Shown here one piece after another: positions 1 to 12,130 of a stretch of DNA of 64,000 nt. This stretch comes from Diphasiastrum complanatum (lineage: Eukaryota; Streptophyta; Lycopodiopsida; Lycopodiales; Lycopodiaceae), in contig MU832555.1 of assembly GCA_029204225.1 (NCBI GenBank), positions 1 to 64,000 on the forward strand. The letters are read 5' to 3'. The notes below the pieces were generated by a model that was not told the DNA's origin, made no database searches, and saw only the letters and a list, made by a program, of their open reading frames with translations. Position numbers and translations under genes: made by a program. Within the stretch, counting starts at the first letter, position 1. The number at the start of each line of letters is the position of its first letter.

Positions 1-935
1 GCCATGGACACAGATGGTGAATCAACCAAGCTAGCCTCTGGCTTCAATCTCATAGAAGCAGCAGAACTCAAGCGCCTCAGATGAAGAGAAAACTCTGTCC
101 GATGTTTCAGGCAAGGCTCGAGCAGCTGCAGTAGGTGACACTGGGGCAACTGATGAAGATGATGATGAACTTGACGACGAGCCCTGGTGGTTCACCTCCA
201 TGACCCAGCAGATTCAAATTTGACATATATAAATTTGATAGATATAATCAAAAGAACATCGGACCTGATAGAAGCAGAGGGAAAGTTTCAAGACTCTCTC
301 AAAGAGTCTTATGAGAAGATTGATTTGCTCGCATCAGACAACACCAAGCTGATGGACCAAAATCGTCTCCTCAAAACACAACTTCATTTCGCAACAAAGG
401 AAGCTGATTCTTTGAAGGCAATCAATAAGGCGATTGAAACCAAGGCTTCAAATTCTCAGACTACTATTGATTCTTTAAAACAACAAGCGCTGGATGCCAA
501 GAAGCACAATGTCGCTCTCCAGAAACATTTACAAGAGGAGCGAGCGACAAGAATAAAGGCCAAAACAACACTTAATCTGTGCAGCAATGCCAAGGCCAGA
601 ATGCTAGATAATTTTTGAGTCGCGTTCAGGCGCTAGTCAAAGAAGAGTTGGCGGAGTTGAAGGAGCTGGCTATTGAAGCCACCCAGACATGCAGCGGGTC
701 AGAGTCTCATGATGAATATTTACAGGCCCTGCTGAGAATTGATGATCTGACACAACAACTTAAGACCGTTCCTGTTTGTTCGAGAGTTGCTGACCATCTA
801 GAATACTTGGAGGCAGTAGGCTGCCGAGTTACAAACTCAAGACTTGGCAATAGCAGCTACTCAGACAAAGTGACCACGTCGAAACCAATCACAGGTGATG
901 CCTACTGTGCCTTCGATGACTGGAAGACACCATAG
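1..935 (+). pseudogene. Broken coiled-coil ORFs, unknown family
   Basis: Three reading frames in succession look like pieces of one decayed gene. Bases 82-228 encode an acidic stretch (DEDDDELDDEPWW) that ends in TGA. Bases 187-618 encode 143 residues, strongly charged and heptad-like, rich in K/E/Q/L, with the look of a long coiled coil. Bases 615-935 continue in another frame with 106 residues. Adjoining frames are joined by stops or frameshifts, so no intact protein can be made. I do not recognise the family. Similar charged coiled-coil ORFs accompany the gypsy element near 30.6 kb, so an origin in the non-pol ORF of a retrotransposon is likely but not shown. Confidence 0.4.
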
Positions 936-1066
936 AAAAAGGATGACTTTCTCTAGTTATGGGCCAGTAGAAAGGATGTCTCTGCTGGGGCATAATTCAG
1001 GGGAAATTCACAGTCGAGCCTTTTAGATCAGTTGAGTTACACATAGGTTCTTCAGCTATGTATGTC

Positions 1067-1660
1067 TTAGAGTACATTCGTATTGAAGAATATCAGTTTT
1101 TGCAAAATGAAGACAATAAGCGACAATTTTGGAAGCGGAAGTCGTAGTTCCAATTGTACAAACCAAAAGATATTGTGGACATAGGCGCTTTTGATGAAGC
1201 TGGATTGCTCATCAATGTAAATATGGCATATCCAAAACTTTTCAGTCTTTGCGTGGATTGGAAGCGAAATCTTGCTGACTATTTTGCGAAAATTCGACAC
1301 AATCTAGAAGATCGAAGAAAGTCAATTCGTTATAAGCACTTTTGTACATATTCGTTCTGGTAGTTTGGAACTTTTGCAACAAAGACTTTGTTTTTTGTAC
1401 AGAATCTTTACGTTCAAAGTCCTTTTATAAGATTTTCAGCTTGCTTTTGTAAAAAAATCACACTTCGCAGTGATTCAGATGAAGATAAGAAGTTAATTCA
1501 GGAGCTATTTGATGGAGCCTTGCTCCCTGTTAAGCTCGAAAAATTCGGTAACCTACCAGTTGGCCATTATACAAAATCAAAAGAAACCTTGATGTTGTAC
1601 GAGGCTCAACAAAATTTGGAGTTAGCCCAAAGATTACATGAAGAATTGAATCCATCATGA
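1067..1660 (+). pseudogene. Decayed ORF fragments of unknown identity
   Basis: Bases 1154-1363 (69 codons) and 1388-1660 (90 codons) both contain ordinary-looking protein sequence, for example KPKDIVDIGAFDEAGLL and LARRLHEEL-like ends, interrupted by stops. They lie directly downstream of the coiled-coil frames on the same strand and may be the 3' part of the same dead gene. No domain was recognised. Confidence that this was once coding is moderate; the identity is unknown. Confidence 0.3.
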
Positions 1661-3369
1661 ATATTCATTCTTGTCTATGTAATGGTGATGTTTATATGTG
1701 ATGCTGAATTCTGATCTTTGAATTTTTAAAGATGTTTTGAAATTCGATTCCTGTTCTCATCAATAATTCAAAGATCAACGCAAAATCAAGCTATTGAATT
1801 CAAGAAGTAGCAAGTCATTTATTCTCTAGAGCAGAAGAAATATCTAAAGGAAGGAACATATGAAGAGATATCTTTTCACCTTAACGAATATATGAAGAAC
1901 TGAATGATTCATGAATGATCCTTGAAATAAAAATTATATGTTCACGAGGATGTTTCACATTTGAGGAAGGGGATATGTGATGCCACTAAATTGCTAAATA
2001 TTGAATATCAACCTAAATATGGCATGATATACTCAAATATGAAGATACAAGTTGGATAAATATAAATCATGAAGAGGCCTATATCATTTTTCAAGAATAT
2101 ATTTCCTAAAGACTTGCCTTGTATTTAAGGGTGAGACCTCTAGAAGGGAAACACTACCTTGGATAGCCTTTACTAGGCCATCTATGCGAAACGACTAAAT
2201 ATGAATCGACATATTAAACTAGAGTAATATAAACTCTTAGCTAAATATACCTCTTATGGTATAATTTAACATACATTCAACCTAATTGTTAACTGGACCA
2301 TTTCATAGGAGCGACGCACCTGTAGTCTTTAGAGGTGTGTTTGTTCGCTCTGTAGAACATATATTGGCCACATGCTTCAGTCTCAATCATTGAGAGTGGA
2401 AGAGTTTATGTATTTGTGAGAGGTTGAAGAAGTGAATAGAGTGTTCCAGATTATTCTCTCTTATCTCTGTTCTCCGCACTGTTGAGTGTGAGTGATCCTG
2501 AGTCTACTATGAATCTCTACTACATTACATGAATTACTCTCTGGTCAGACAGACTCTCTAGCGCATTACAGTCGTTTGCTGTATGTCCGTATATATGCTC
2601 TAAAAAACTGTCTTAAAACTATCTTATTTGTCTGTCCCGAACACTTTCTTTTCGACACTCGAATAACATCTACATTTGGTACAGTCTAGCACAATCATTG
2701 ATAGAATTGTACGTATACATCTGAGATGACAGTCCCTATCTAAGGAATTGAGTCTTTGATCTGTGTTCTTGCTTGTAACTGACATAAGCTTCTAACGTAC
2801 TCTAAAACTATTTGTGCTCTTTAACCATAACCTTGGACTTAAGTTCCTGAGGACTTCTGTCTAGATCCAAATAGTTCGCGAACATGATTAACTAATTGTC
2901 TACACAAACATGAATACATCGAACATTTCTTGAATCTTTGTTGACAACTTAATCAGCCTAAGTGTAGTACTTTTGTACTACTTTGATAACATCTCACCTG
3001 TAGAACACATTTCATTCAATTTGATAGAGGCAAGACTGTTGTTTTGGAATTATAAACACTACACACCCCCAACACAAGTAATACTGGTTACTTTCTAATG
3101 TCTGTTGACAACCAGAATAACTCTCGAATCCACTTCACTCGAAACAAGTCATAATTGTACCAAATACATAACTTTCAAACGCTATCCTCTAAGGGTTCGA
3201 CATTATTTACTACAAAATCTATATTAACCTTGTTGGTATAGTACGAAACTTTTGTTTCTCTAGAACCTTTTCAAGAACTTAAAGATTCAATATAAATAGC
3301 TGTTGATGATGCATGCTCAATTGAAGGAGTTGGAATTTGTTCCTTTAATCTTGCATCTTCGAAGCTCAC
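1661..3369. other. AT-rich stretch without recognisable gene
   Basis: No ORF of note occurs on either strand. The stretch sits upstream of a plus-strand copia remnant and could include its LTR or degraded internal region, but I could not find paired LTR ends, a primer-binding site or a polypurine tract. Confidence 0.4.
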
Positions 3370-3885
3370 TCACCAATGGACCTAGGCCTACAATTGTCGA
3401 AGGACCAATGTCCTCAGAAAAAACATGAAAAGGAGCAAATGGGAAAGTATCCTTATTAGTTGCTACTTGGATCTATCATGTATGCAATGGTCTACACAAG
3501 ACCTGACATTTCTTTTGTAGTTAGCTCACTAAGCCAATACATGGCAAGTCTCAGCGTGATCCATTGGAAGGCTCTAATTCGAGTCATGAGATATTTTCAA
3601 ACTACAATGGACCTTTGCATATACTATAGAGGCATTGACAATGACAAACTCCACCAGCTTTGTGGATATACAGATGCAAGCCGAGGAGGAGATGTAGCTA
3701 CTCATAAATCCACATCTGGATTTACATTCTTCTTCAACATCGGTCCTATCTCTTGGAACAATCATAAGCAAACTTTTGTCGCTCTCTCTTCGATAGGAGC
3801 AGAGAATATTGTTGCAAATTACTGTCTTATTGCATTCAGATTGTCGTTAGTACATATGCAATGCTTTCTTAATTATTTAGTCTAA
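3370..3885 (+). mobile_element. Ty1/copia RT-RNase H remnant
   Basis: The frame from 3382 and the ORF 3460-3885 encode the end of a copia reverse transcriptase and the start of RNase H. Diagnostic blocks are LLGSIMYAMVYTRPDISF, YMASLSVIHWKALIRVMRYF, CGYTDASRGGD, KSTSGFTFFF, GPISWNNHKQ and VALSSIGAEN, all in family order. A TAG just before the first block and loss of the frame after AENIVANY show that it is dead. Upstream RT, integrase and gag were not found. It is a truncated old copy. Confidence 0.9.
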
Positions 3886-6634
3886 TTTCTCTTACTATTT
3901 TGCCTGAATTGTCCACTTTTTGCTTTCGCAATATCAGTCACAAGAATTTCTTTGTGTTTGCCTACATAATTTCATCAATTCTAATGAACTTAATTAGAAT
4001 CAAGTAGAATTAGTTGAGTCGTTCGACTCACCATCTTGATTCGATTTGATGGGCATAGGTGCATGCATCGATGAATCATCTGCTGCTCCATCATCCCAGC
4101 GGTGTCGCAATTCCTAGCAGTAGACTAATGAATGCTTCTATGAAGTAACTTGATGGACACTGGTATGATTTCTCTAGAGTATAATTTTATTAAAACAAAA
4201 AGAGCAAAGTTTTCAAATGAATTTTCTTGAGAAATTGACCAGTGTAGTTGTTGTGAAATGTTATACTAAGAGCACTAGCAAATATTATGATCAGTATGAA
4301 ATTGATTGAATTTATCAATATGGATTGACATATTAAAGTAGATTGACAAATTAAAGTAGATTGACAATAAACTTATATCCTGAACGGTCAATCATATTTT
4401 AGTTAATGTCACTAGTTGGATAGAAGAAAAATAAATGTCACTAACCACTATCATCTACCTTTTAGAAAATAATAGAGCCACATTCACAAAATCATTGAAA
4501 AATGTTTTTGGATCTTGTCATGTTCCTCTCTCATGCATACCAAAGTAAAGTTCAATCGTTGAGATAAGAAAATAAAATCTCAACCATTACACTCTAGTTC
4601 CAAGGAAATGGGTTTTAAATAACTTTTTATTTGCCTGAAAACTTAATCAATGACAATAATTTAATTTTTTTTTTTTGTAATTTTCACACATCTAAAACAA
4701 AATTTATAATCATGGCAAGGCCAAGTTTGTAGTATACTAGCATTCTTGTTTAATATTGTACTATTTAGCATAAGGTTAATATTGTACTATTTAGCCTTTC
4801 AAGAGTGCTTTAAACTTTTATAGGTAACCCTTTGAATAGAGGTTTGGAAAAGTTTGAACCTATCACTCAAGATTTTAGGTGATATATAAAAAAAATCACA
4901 ATTTTTTTTTTGATTCTATTTGTCGTCATGGGCTTTATGGGCATAATGCCCCTTTGTGGACTTTGGAGCATGAAGGACATTAAGGCTACAAAGGCCATAG
5001 ATGTTATGGGCATAATGTCTTTTACGCTCCAAATCCCACAAGTTTGTTGTGTATACAAATGAGAGTAGAATGATATTATCTAATGCCCTAATAATGAACT
5101 AAGACTTTTAGGTTAAGTTTTAATGTTTCATCAAAATTTAGGAGGTTCAAATCAAAGTTGAAACATCTAAATTCTAAAATCTAAGGGTAAATTCAAACTA
5201 GCCATAAGTATGATTGTCAAGCCCCTTTCCACTTATGACCATTTGCATGTCTTTGCAAGTCAGATAATTAGCAAAAGACAACCGCTTTTTCAAATTGAGG
5301 ATAATACATGTTTGTAGACATTGTAAGACAACCAACGCATTTGGGTCCTTGTTACACTGTCGGCCCATTTTTTGACGTAGCCTCTAACGAGCCAGCTTGT
5401 CACGTAATCATGTAGATGCTAATAATCAAAATTGTGCCTATTTGGTACAAAATTTGGGCAACTTGTCTGCCACATGGTGGCAGTTGAAACATGATTTAAA
5501 TAGAAGACTAACCCATTGTTTTAAACATGGACTTTTTACACCCTAGTTTAAAACATGCCTAACTTTGTTTAACAAGTTTGAACCAGACAAGGTGATCGAT
5601 ACATTGTGAGAAGCTTTCCCTTATGTAGAACATTCAAAACACTGAAAAATTTAAGAAAAACAAAGATTGCATTCTAGAGAAAATTAAAATTTAAAAGTTA
5701 ATTCATCTTTTATGCTCAAACTCACCTAGGAGTTGTCACGGATATGATTAGTAGTGATCGCTAGCTAAGTAGTAGGTTAAACATTGAAAATGAACGTAAG
5801 ATTGAAAAATAAATTGGGCTTACTAATTTTAACAAGAGTGACACCTCAACTTCTAGCAAATCATTACAAAAGCTTACTGCTACCACAACAAAGCTAAAAA
5901 CTTCAAGTTTAAAACTGAATATATATTACGAACTGTGTTTAGTCCTCTAGAACTCTCGACTAGATTAACTTTGAAATTTTGTTGATGCTTTGACATCAAA
6001 TAGAACCTGGGTGGACAAGCTCAACTCAAAATGGCCAAACCATTTCTTAGCCAATCTTTATCATATAAACAAATCCTTACATGTGGACAATGTTGACACT
6101 AAATAGGAATAAAAATGAATAGGGTTTACCCATTTCCACAAAAGCTTAAGTACCGCATTAAACATGGGTTTAAGCTTGAAAACTAAAAAGTTTGAGTGAT
6201 ACCCCCAAGATTTTGAGCAAGAGGATCATATATAGGGTTGAAGACCATGATTGAATTTCAAGGAAGTAAGTGGAAAACACTTGCCAATAGGAGCCAAGAA
6301 GGACAACACAAAGTATCAAAGTGCAAGGAAGGTGACAAAAGGAATTTTTTAAAAGAGAAGAAAGCACCATAACATTTTTAGGTAGAGAATATCTTAATGA
6401 AGCTAAATTAAATCCCATCATTATGCTTTGAGGAGAAAGAAAATTTGTAGCATATTATAGTATGCAAGATTTTGCAATTTGGTTGTTTGTGGCCAATCAT
6501 TCCCAAAAATACATAAACTCTTACTTAGAGTTGTGATGTTTGTCATAGGACCCGAAGACCAACAAAGGAAAATTATGAGCCATTAAATCTAGCTTTGTAT
6601 TTTGGAGGCACCTCCACAGGCATAATGTTCATTT
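3886..6634. other. Gene-poor AT-rich spacer
   Basis: No convincing coding region on either strand; the few open frames have no recognisable domains. A short odd-centred palindrome, GGGCATAATGCCC, lies at 4939-4951, and related GGCATAATG words recur near 5008 and 6619. Probably decayed repeats. Confidence 0.4.
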
Positions 6635-6858
6635 AAATTTAGAACCATGACTTTTGTGAGCATTTTTGTCATAATTTTCAAGTGGAGAGTTATGATAGAA
6701 TGTGCATGTGGAAAGCCCAATGATAGGTGCCATATAGCGCATCCACAAATTTAGAACCATGACTTTTGTGAGCATTTTGGTCATAATTTTCAAGTGGAGA
6801 GTTATGATGGAATGTGCATGTTGTAAGCCCAATGATGGGTGCCATATAGCGCATCCAC
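6635..6858. repeat. Tandem duplication, 112-bp unit x2
   Basis: Two adjacent copies begin with AAATTTAGAACCATGAC and end with AGCGCATCCACA. Copy 1 is about 6635-6746 and copy 2 about 6747-6858, with only a few differences by eye. An A-rich tract follows at about 6877-7010. Confidence 0.85.
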
Positions 6859-7163
6859 ATTCTGTAAAACAAAATTGAATTTTTTTTTTTGCAGATAATG
6901 AAAAAAAAAACACATTTTTAGGAAAAAAAAAAAAAAAAACACAAAAACAAAGCTAAAAAAAAAAAAGCAGAAATTTCCCCCAAAAATGAAAAAAAAAATC
7001 CAAAAATACACAAAATCTTCACAAATCTCATTATCTGCTCTGGTCTACCAAGGTAGGTGTTAAGTGTCAGTTGGCATGTCACTACATAGTGGAAACAATT
7101 CGTGCTTTAGCATCTTTGAGGATCTTTGAGATGTGATTGTGACTTCGTGCATGCACCAGCTTG

Positions 7164-7393
7164 ATCAGGGACTTCTTTCAGATTAGAGTCATTGATCGAC
7201 CCACTTCTGATTCTTATAAATCATCAGCAATTATATTGAAAAATGCAACGTCAGATGCAATGCCAAAACTTTGAGTGCATCAGGGACTTCTTTCAGATTA
7301 GAGTCATTGATGGACCCACTTCTGATTCTTATAAATCATCAGCAATTATATTGAAAAATGCAACGTCAGATGCAATGCCAAAACTTTGAGTGC
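7164..7393. repeat. Very recent 115-bp tandem duplication
   Basis: Bases 7164-7278 and 7279-7393 are identical except for one base (GATCGAC versus GATGGAC). This lies about 550 bp upstream of the first exon of the anion channel gene, so it falls in its promoter-proximal DNA. Confidence 0.95.
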
Positions 7394-7941
7394 ATGAAAT
7401 CTATTTAAATATGATCCTGCACTACTTTTACAGTTTTACAAACACGTGTTGTTTGATCTCTCAGGTTACTCCTGTTGCAGTATATTCCGCATCTCAGTCT
7501 CAGTGCTTTAATTTCATGTCCAGACCCACACATGACGTCCAACACTTTCTGTGAGGTTAAGTCTTCAAGAGACATAATCAGCTGTACAGTCTGTGATTCT
7601 GGGCTTTCACGCTGATCATGCAATGCAGTTTAAACTTTATATGAACTTTCCTCAAATGAGTGATCATGCCATTTGACTTATATTGTTGTGCTGCACTTGA
7701 CTTAAACATTAGTCATCTGAGAGTGGGATTCTACCTTAGCGTTGGGCTATTCAGGTCAACCAGTCCTGATTATCCATGTTGCAACGACCCCCATACAATT
7801 ACGTACACAGTGCAAGCAAGATCCCATATTGTTACCTGCAGTAACACAATCATTTCACGAGGCCCGGTACAGCCGTGCCTTCACATACTTCTTCTTGTAG
7901 ATCGAGCTACTCCGATCAACATTTCGCCCACTCTCTAATTC

Positions 7942-8836
7942 ATGATGAATCTCTCTCATTACATGAACTTGCGGCTGCTGAAGCAGCTCCTACAAGCTCA
8001 AAACTCAGCCTCAAATAAGTCAGTAACTCATGAAGATTGCTTACCGCATACCTTCTTTCATTCGGACCAAAACAGCGACAGTGTTGAAAAAATGTCGTCG
8101 GTGAAAACTATATCAACTCATACAGAGCTCTCAAGCGCAGTTACTCCTGAGAATATCCTAATCAGTCCTAGTGGAAAATCTCTTCCTTCTTGGGAAAACA
8201 TTCGGTACTTTCACAGTTCAAAAGAATCTGACGATCTTCACTCTAGGCATTCCCCCTTATACATCTGTCGGAAAGAGGTCCCACTAGATCCTTGTCTGAT
8301 TCTGAGATCATTGGAAGCGACTCCGAATCAAATTGCCACTTCATCCAATGGCAATATAACAGTCGGGACGGAAACTCTATCTCCGAGGAAAATTTGCATC
8401 AACGTACGGGATTCTGAGCTGGATAAAACACCAACATTCCCCGACTGCAGATCAGTACAAGAGCCGCCCATGACAACAAGCAGAAAACTAGCAATTATTG
8501 TATACAGCTCACAAGCTTTGTCATGTAAGACGAACACGGATGCCTGCTATCCAAAAGAGATGGGGGCGTCTTCAGGAATCATTCTTTCTGATTGTAAACA
8601 AATATCAGAAATGACAAGCATGAACCACATAAAGACAGAAGACTACCATTCGATTACAGTCAACACAGCATGTATTAAGACTGATTTTCAGAAACAGCTC
8701 TCTGCATCCCTGAAAAATCCTGAACATGAAAATCTTCAATTTCATCCTAGCAAGGATTATGCATCGGAGTTAAGAGAAGATATGCCTGCAGGCCGATATT
8801 TTGAAGCACTGGAAGGTCCAGAGCTTGAAGTTCTTA

Positions 8837-8914
<78 letters not shown>

Positions 8915-10602
8915 CACACACACACAAACATACAAACACGCACAGAAATGATGCTTGGCTTTGGGCCGGAAGATCGAAACTTACCCAATGAACTCCCACT
9001 CAGATCATCTCTGTGAAACCGAGCAATTAAAGCTCACCATTGTGTATCTTCAGGATTATTCATCTTTACAAGCAGCTCGCGATCGCTTACTAGAAGCAAA
9101 TTATATCGCACTACCTTACATTATTTCTGCCATTCGAATAGCAAGTTTTACAATTAGGAAGCTCAAAAATTCTTTGAAGCTAGCATTGTAGTTGATTATT
9201 AACTCTAGATCATCTAGATTGTGTTGCATGTGCCAAAGGACAATTGTGAAGCCAAACCACGCTGCCTCCAAGTATTTCTACTTCCATTCATCCTGCCCTA
9301 TGGTGCATTTTTATGATGCCTTTACTCGTTCTAGAGCTCAAGATCTATGGGCAATGGCTCTCGGGAGGTGAAAGGCGCTTGTCCAAAGTGGCTAATCAAT
9401 CAACGCACATGTCAGTGGTTGGAAATTTTGTTGGGGCGCAATTAGCTGTATTAGTTGGATGGAAGGAGTTCGCCATGGCATTCTGGGCGATTGGACTTGT
9501 TCATTATTTGGTTGTGTTCGTGACATTGTACCAGAGATTGCCCACCAATGAGACTTTTCCCAAAGAACTCCACCCTGTTTTTTTCCTTTTCATTGCAGCT
9601 CCTAGTGCAGCAAGTGTGGCGTGGGAGATGATCATTGGAGACTTTGACTTTGTATCGAAAATCGTGTATTTTCTCGCCCTCTTCCTCTTATCATCACTTG
9701 TAAGGAAATACTTTATTTTAAGACAATGAGGTCCTTTTTCCTGTTTTAGCAAAGGAATCAGAAGACGATAAACTTGTCTAGCTGTCCCTGATAGAATTTC
9801 CATTTCTCTTTCACAGCAGCATTAATAGATTGAAGGCAATTTAAGAGTCCTTACTTATTCTTAAGTTTAAAAAGTCAAGGAAAGACAACGTATTCTTGCG
9901 GCTATTTAGTTTCTGGCAGAAGCGTTATGAGAAAGTTTCTCTTATTTGTTTCATGAAAACTATGTCAAAAAAATTTGCTGCAAGTTTTTATTCTAGTATG
10001 CGAATGCTAAAAAGATTCAACTTGGTTTGTTATTATTGGATATTTTTAAAAAGTCATTGAGAGAGAATTTGTTCCTGCCATTTAGTTCTGACAGATGCTT
10101 AACCAAGCAAGTTTTCAGATTGTTTCATGGAAACAAGACTCCAATAACCAGCTAAAAGTTCCGGTTCTGAAAGTTACATAAGTGAAAACTGAAAGCATTA
10201 TTTTTGCAGGTTGTTCGTCTCAACTTCTTCCGTGGACTAAGGTACAAAATGACCTCATTCTTTTGGTAATCCCCCTTTCTTGAAACTGTTTGCAGAACCC
10301 AAATTTCTTTCAGTAACAACTCACTACAATAGATGGTGATAGATTGAAATTTTTTGCTATGTGACAGGTTTTCTATTGCTTGGTGGGCTTACACTTTTCC
10401 AATGGCAGCAGCCTCCATAGCAACGATTCACTATTCTCAGAAAGTGCCATGTCTATTTACACAGGGACTGGCAACTGCACTCTCCCTCCTCTCTGCTGCA
10501 ATGGTGTTTGCACTATTTCTTTCAACATGCCATACATGTGTGTTGGGAGATTTCTTTCCAAATGATGTAGCCATTGCAATCACAAAAAAGAGAAGGAAGT
10601 GA
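7942..10602 (+). pseudogene. SLAC1/SLAH3-type anion channel, internally deleted
   Basis: S-type anion channels of this family export chloride or nitrate across the plasma membrane. Exon 1 (7942-8838, 299 codons) has an in-frame TAA at 7936 just before its ATG. It encodes a hydrophilic Ser-rich N-terminus ending in the family signature GRYFEALEGPELEVLK. The conserved membrane part resumes at 9265 in mid-exon (PPSISTSIHPALW, then LELKIYGQWLSGGERRLSK and HYLVVFVTLYQRLPTNE). It continues to a GTAAGG donor after 9699, through a 32-bp micro-exon 10210-10241 (VVRLNFFRGL) and last exon 10368-10602 (FSIAWWAYTFPM to FPNDVAIAITKKRRK, stop). All junction phases agree. The 426 bp between 8839 and 9264 encode none of the roughly 110 residues expected for the first helices. 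The gene is therefore probably non-functional; transcription is possible. Confidence 0.85.
8839..8935. repeat. (CT)n-(CA)n microsatellite on a splice donor
   Basis: A (CT)n tract of about 70 bp, followed by a CA-rich segment, starts at the third intron base after exon 1 (AAG|GTCTCT...). It replaces the usual GTAAGT donor context with GTCTCT. All reading frames crossing it are low-complexity and are not coding. Confidence 0.95.
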
Positions 10603-10887
10603 CAATTGCAATTCAGCTTTGAGTTAGTTAGCAGTTACATCTCATGTTAAGCTGAAAATTTAAATTGGCGGGTCACCATGTAGATTTAAGTGTTTTTCTG
10701 TTACACGTCACTGATTTTGACGTAAAGCTACCTCAGTGCGTGATAGTGTATAGCACTCTAAGTTCAGTTTTGTATGTTCATGACTTGATCACATGCTTGT
10801 GTCTCCTTTTGGTATATCTTGGATTTATTGTGTTGCTGTTATTGTAATGCTATTGTCCTTGCTATGCTTTGATAATTGAATTACCCA
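10603..10887 (+). other. 3' flank of the anion channel gene
   Basis: AT-rich sequence after the stop codon. It presumably holds the 3' UTR; no further exon was seen. Confidence 0.4.
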
Positions 10888-11090
10888 TTAAAACAGTATC
10901 ATTGAACAAAATCTACTAAAATCATTAATAAAAGTCACATACATATTAGCACCTTCATTGCTAATTGTAGTAACACCATGAATATTAAAATGCACAAGTT
11001 TAAAAAGCTTACTTGGTTTTGATATAGATCTCTTGAAAGGTAACCTATGAGACTTTGATAAAGCACATTGCTCACAAACATGATTCATGA
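10888..11090 (-). mobile_element. copia integrase fragment
   Basis: The 66-codon frame contains CEQCALSKSHRLPF (end of the integrase HHCC zinc domain), VHFNIHGVTTIS and YVTFINDFSRF (start of the catalytic core, first Asp region). The order and spacing match Ty1/copia integrase. Nothing else of the element was recognised next to it. Confidence 0.85.
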
Positions 11091-11099
11091 TAGTTAGAG

Positions 11100-11870
11100 A
11101 TTTGGGATGACCGAAAAGAAATTGCCTCTTTCGAAAGTTTGCGACATTTATTTAGTAAAAATTAAATGTCGCTCTGCAATTTTAATAGCAATAGATATAG
11201 TTTTTCTTAATCATCACAAATGAATGTCGCTTTGTGATATCTTAATCGTCGTCGTGCGACACAACATATTCAATGTTTTGCAATACTTATTTTAGCGACA
11301 TTCAGATGACATTTGTTTGACGTCCACAACGATTGGTCTTGAACGTCGCCGTGCGACACTATGTGAATCAGTCAGAAAAATAAGTCCCAAAAATAATTTT
11401 TGAAAAGCGATGCTTACTAATCGTCGCTTACACAACGAACAATTAGAGAGACGAATAAGCGTCTCCATGGCATGACCGTCGCGAGCAACACTATATTAAT
11501 ATTGTAGACTATAAAACCCAAGGGATGGTCTTTTAATAGCGATGGTTTGGCGATGGATATTGAATGTCGCTATGCGACGGACAAAAGAGCGCGACAACTA
11601 ATGAGCGACGACCAAGTGTCTCCATGGATTTCGGGTGACGCTATAATAACATTGCAAATTGTAAAACCCGAGGGATGGTTATTTAACAATGACAGTTTGG
11701 CAATGAATATTGAATGTCATTGGGCAACGTATAATTTTAATGCTATTGAACATCATGAGCGATGCATAATGCAAATATGGAGCATGTTGAGTCCTAATAT
11801 GATACGAGAAAGAAAATTTTGTGTGCAAGACTTTGTGGTAGTCGTAAATCGTACTACAAGATCCTAGTCA
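11100..11870. mobile_element. GCGAC-rich repeat region, CACTA-like
   Basis: Words such as TGTCGCTATGCGAC, CGTCGCCGTGCGACA and GTCGTCGTGCGAC occur many times in both orientations. This is the texture of subterminal repeats in plant CACTA (En/Spm) elements. A unit beginning TATAAAACCCAAGGGATGG at about 11511 recurs at about 11660 in diverged form, a period near 150 bp. No transposase and no clean CACTA end were identified, so the class is an inference. Confidence 0.5.
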
Positions 11871-12130
11871 TCCACCATTGCTTTGCAGGTGGTGGAGGGT
11901 TGGGAGATGAGAGAGGTTGAAAGAGTTTTGGTGGAAGGTGATGAAATCGGGTTTTGAGGTATGAATGGTGAGGATTAGATGATGTCAAAATGGAAGAGGG
12001 TGGAGGGGGGGCAATGTTCGAATGTGGAGGAGATGAGGGGTTAGATTAGTGGATTGTCTCTCCCTGATTTGGGTTCTGAGGTGTTTTCCGTTCTTGTGAA
12101 TCAGGCCCTTGTTGTTGGTCTAGGTGTTGA

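Noticed and set aside
8770-9016. Open frames of alternating Ser-Leu or Arg-Glu repeats across the CT tract
   Set aside because: Dinucleotide repeats keep all frames open; this is an intronic microsatellite.
9051-9191. Frame with SSLQAARDRLLEANYIALPY as the missing exon of the anion channel
   Set aside because: It shows none of the conserved helix sequences of the SLAC1 family and ends in a stop before the conserved part resumes.
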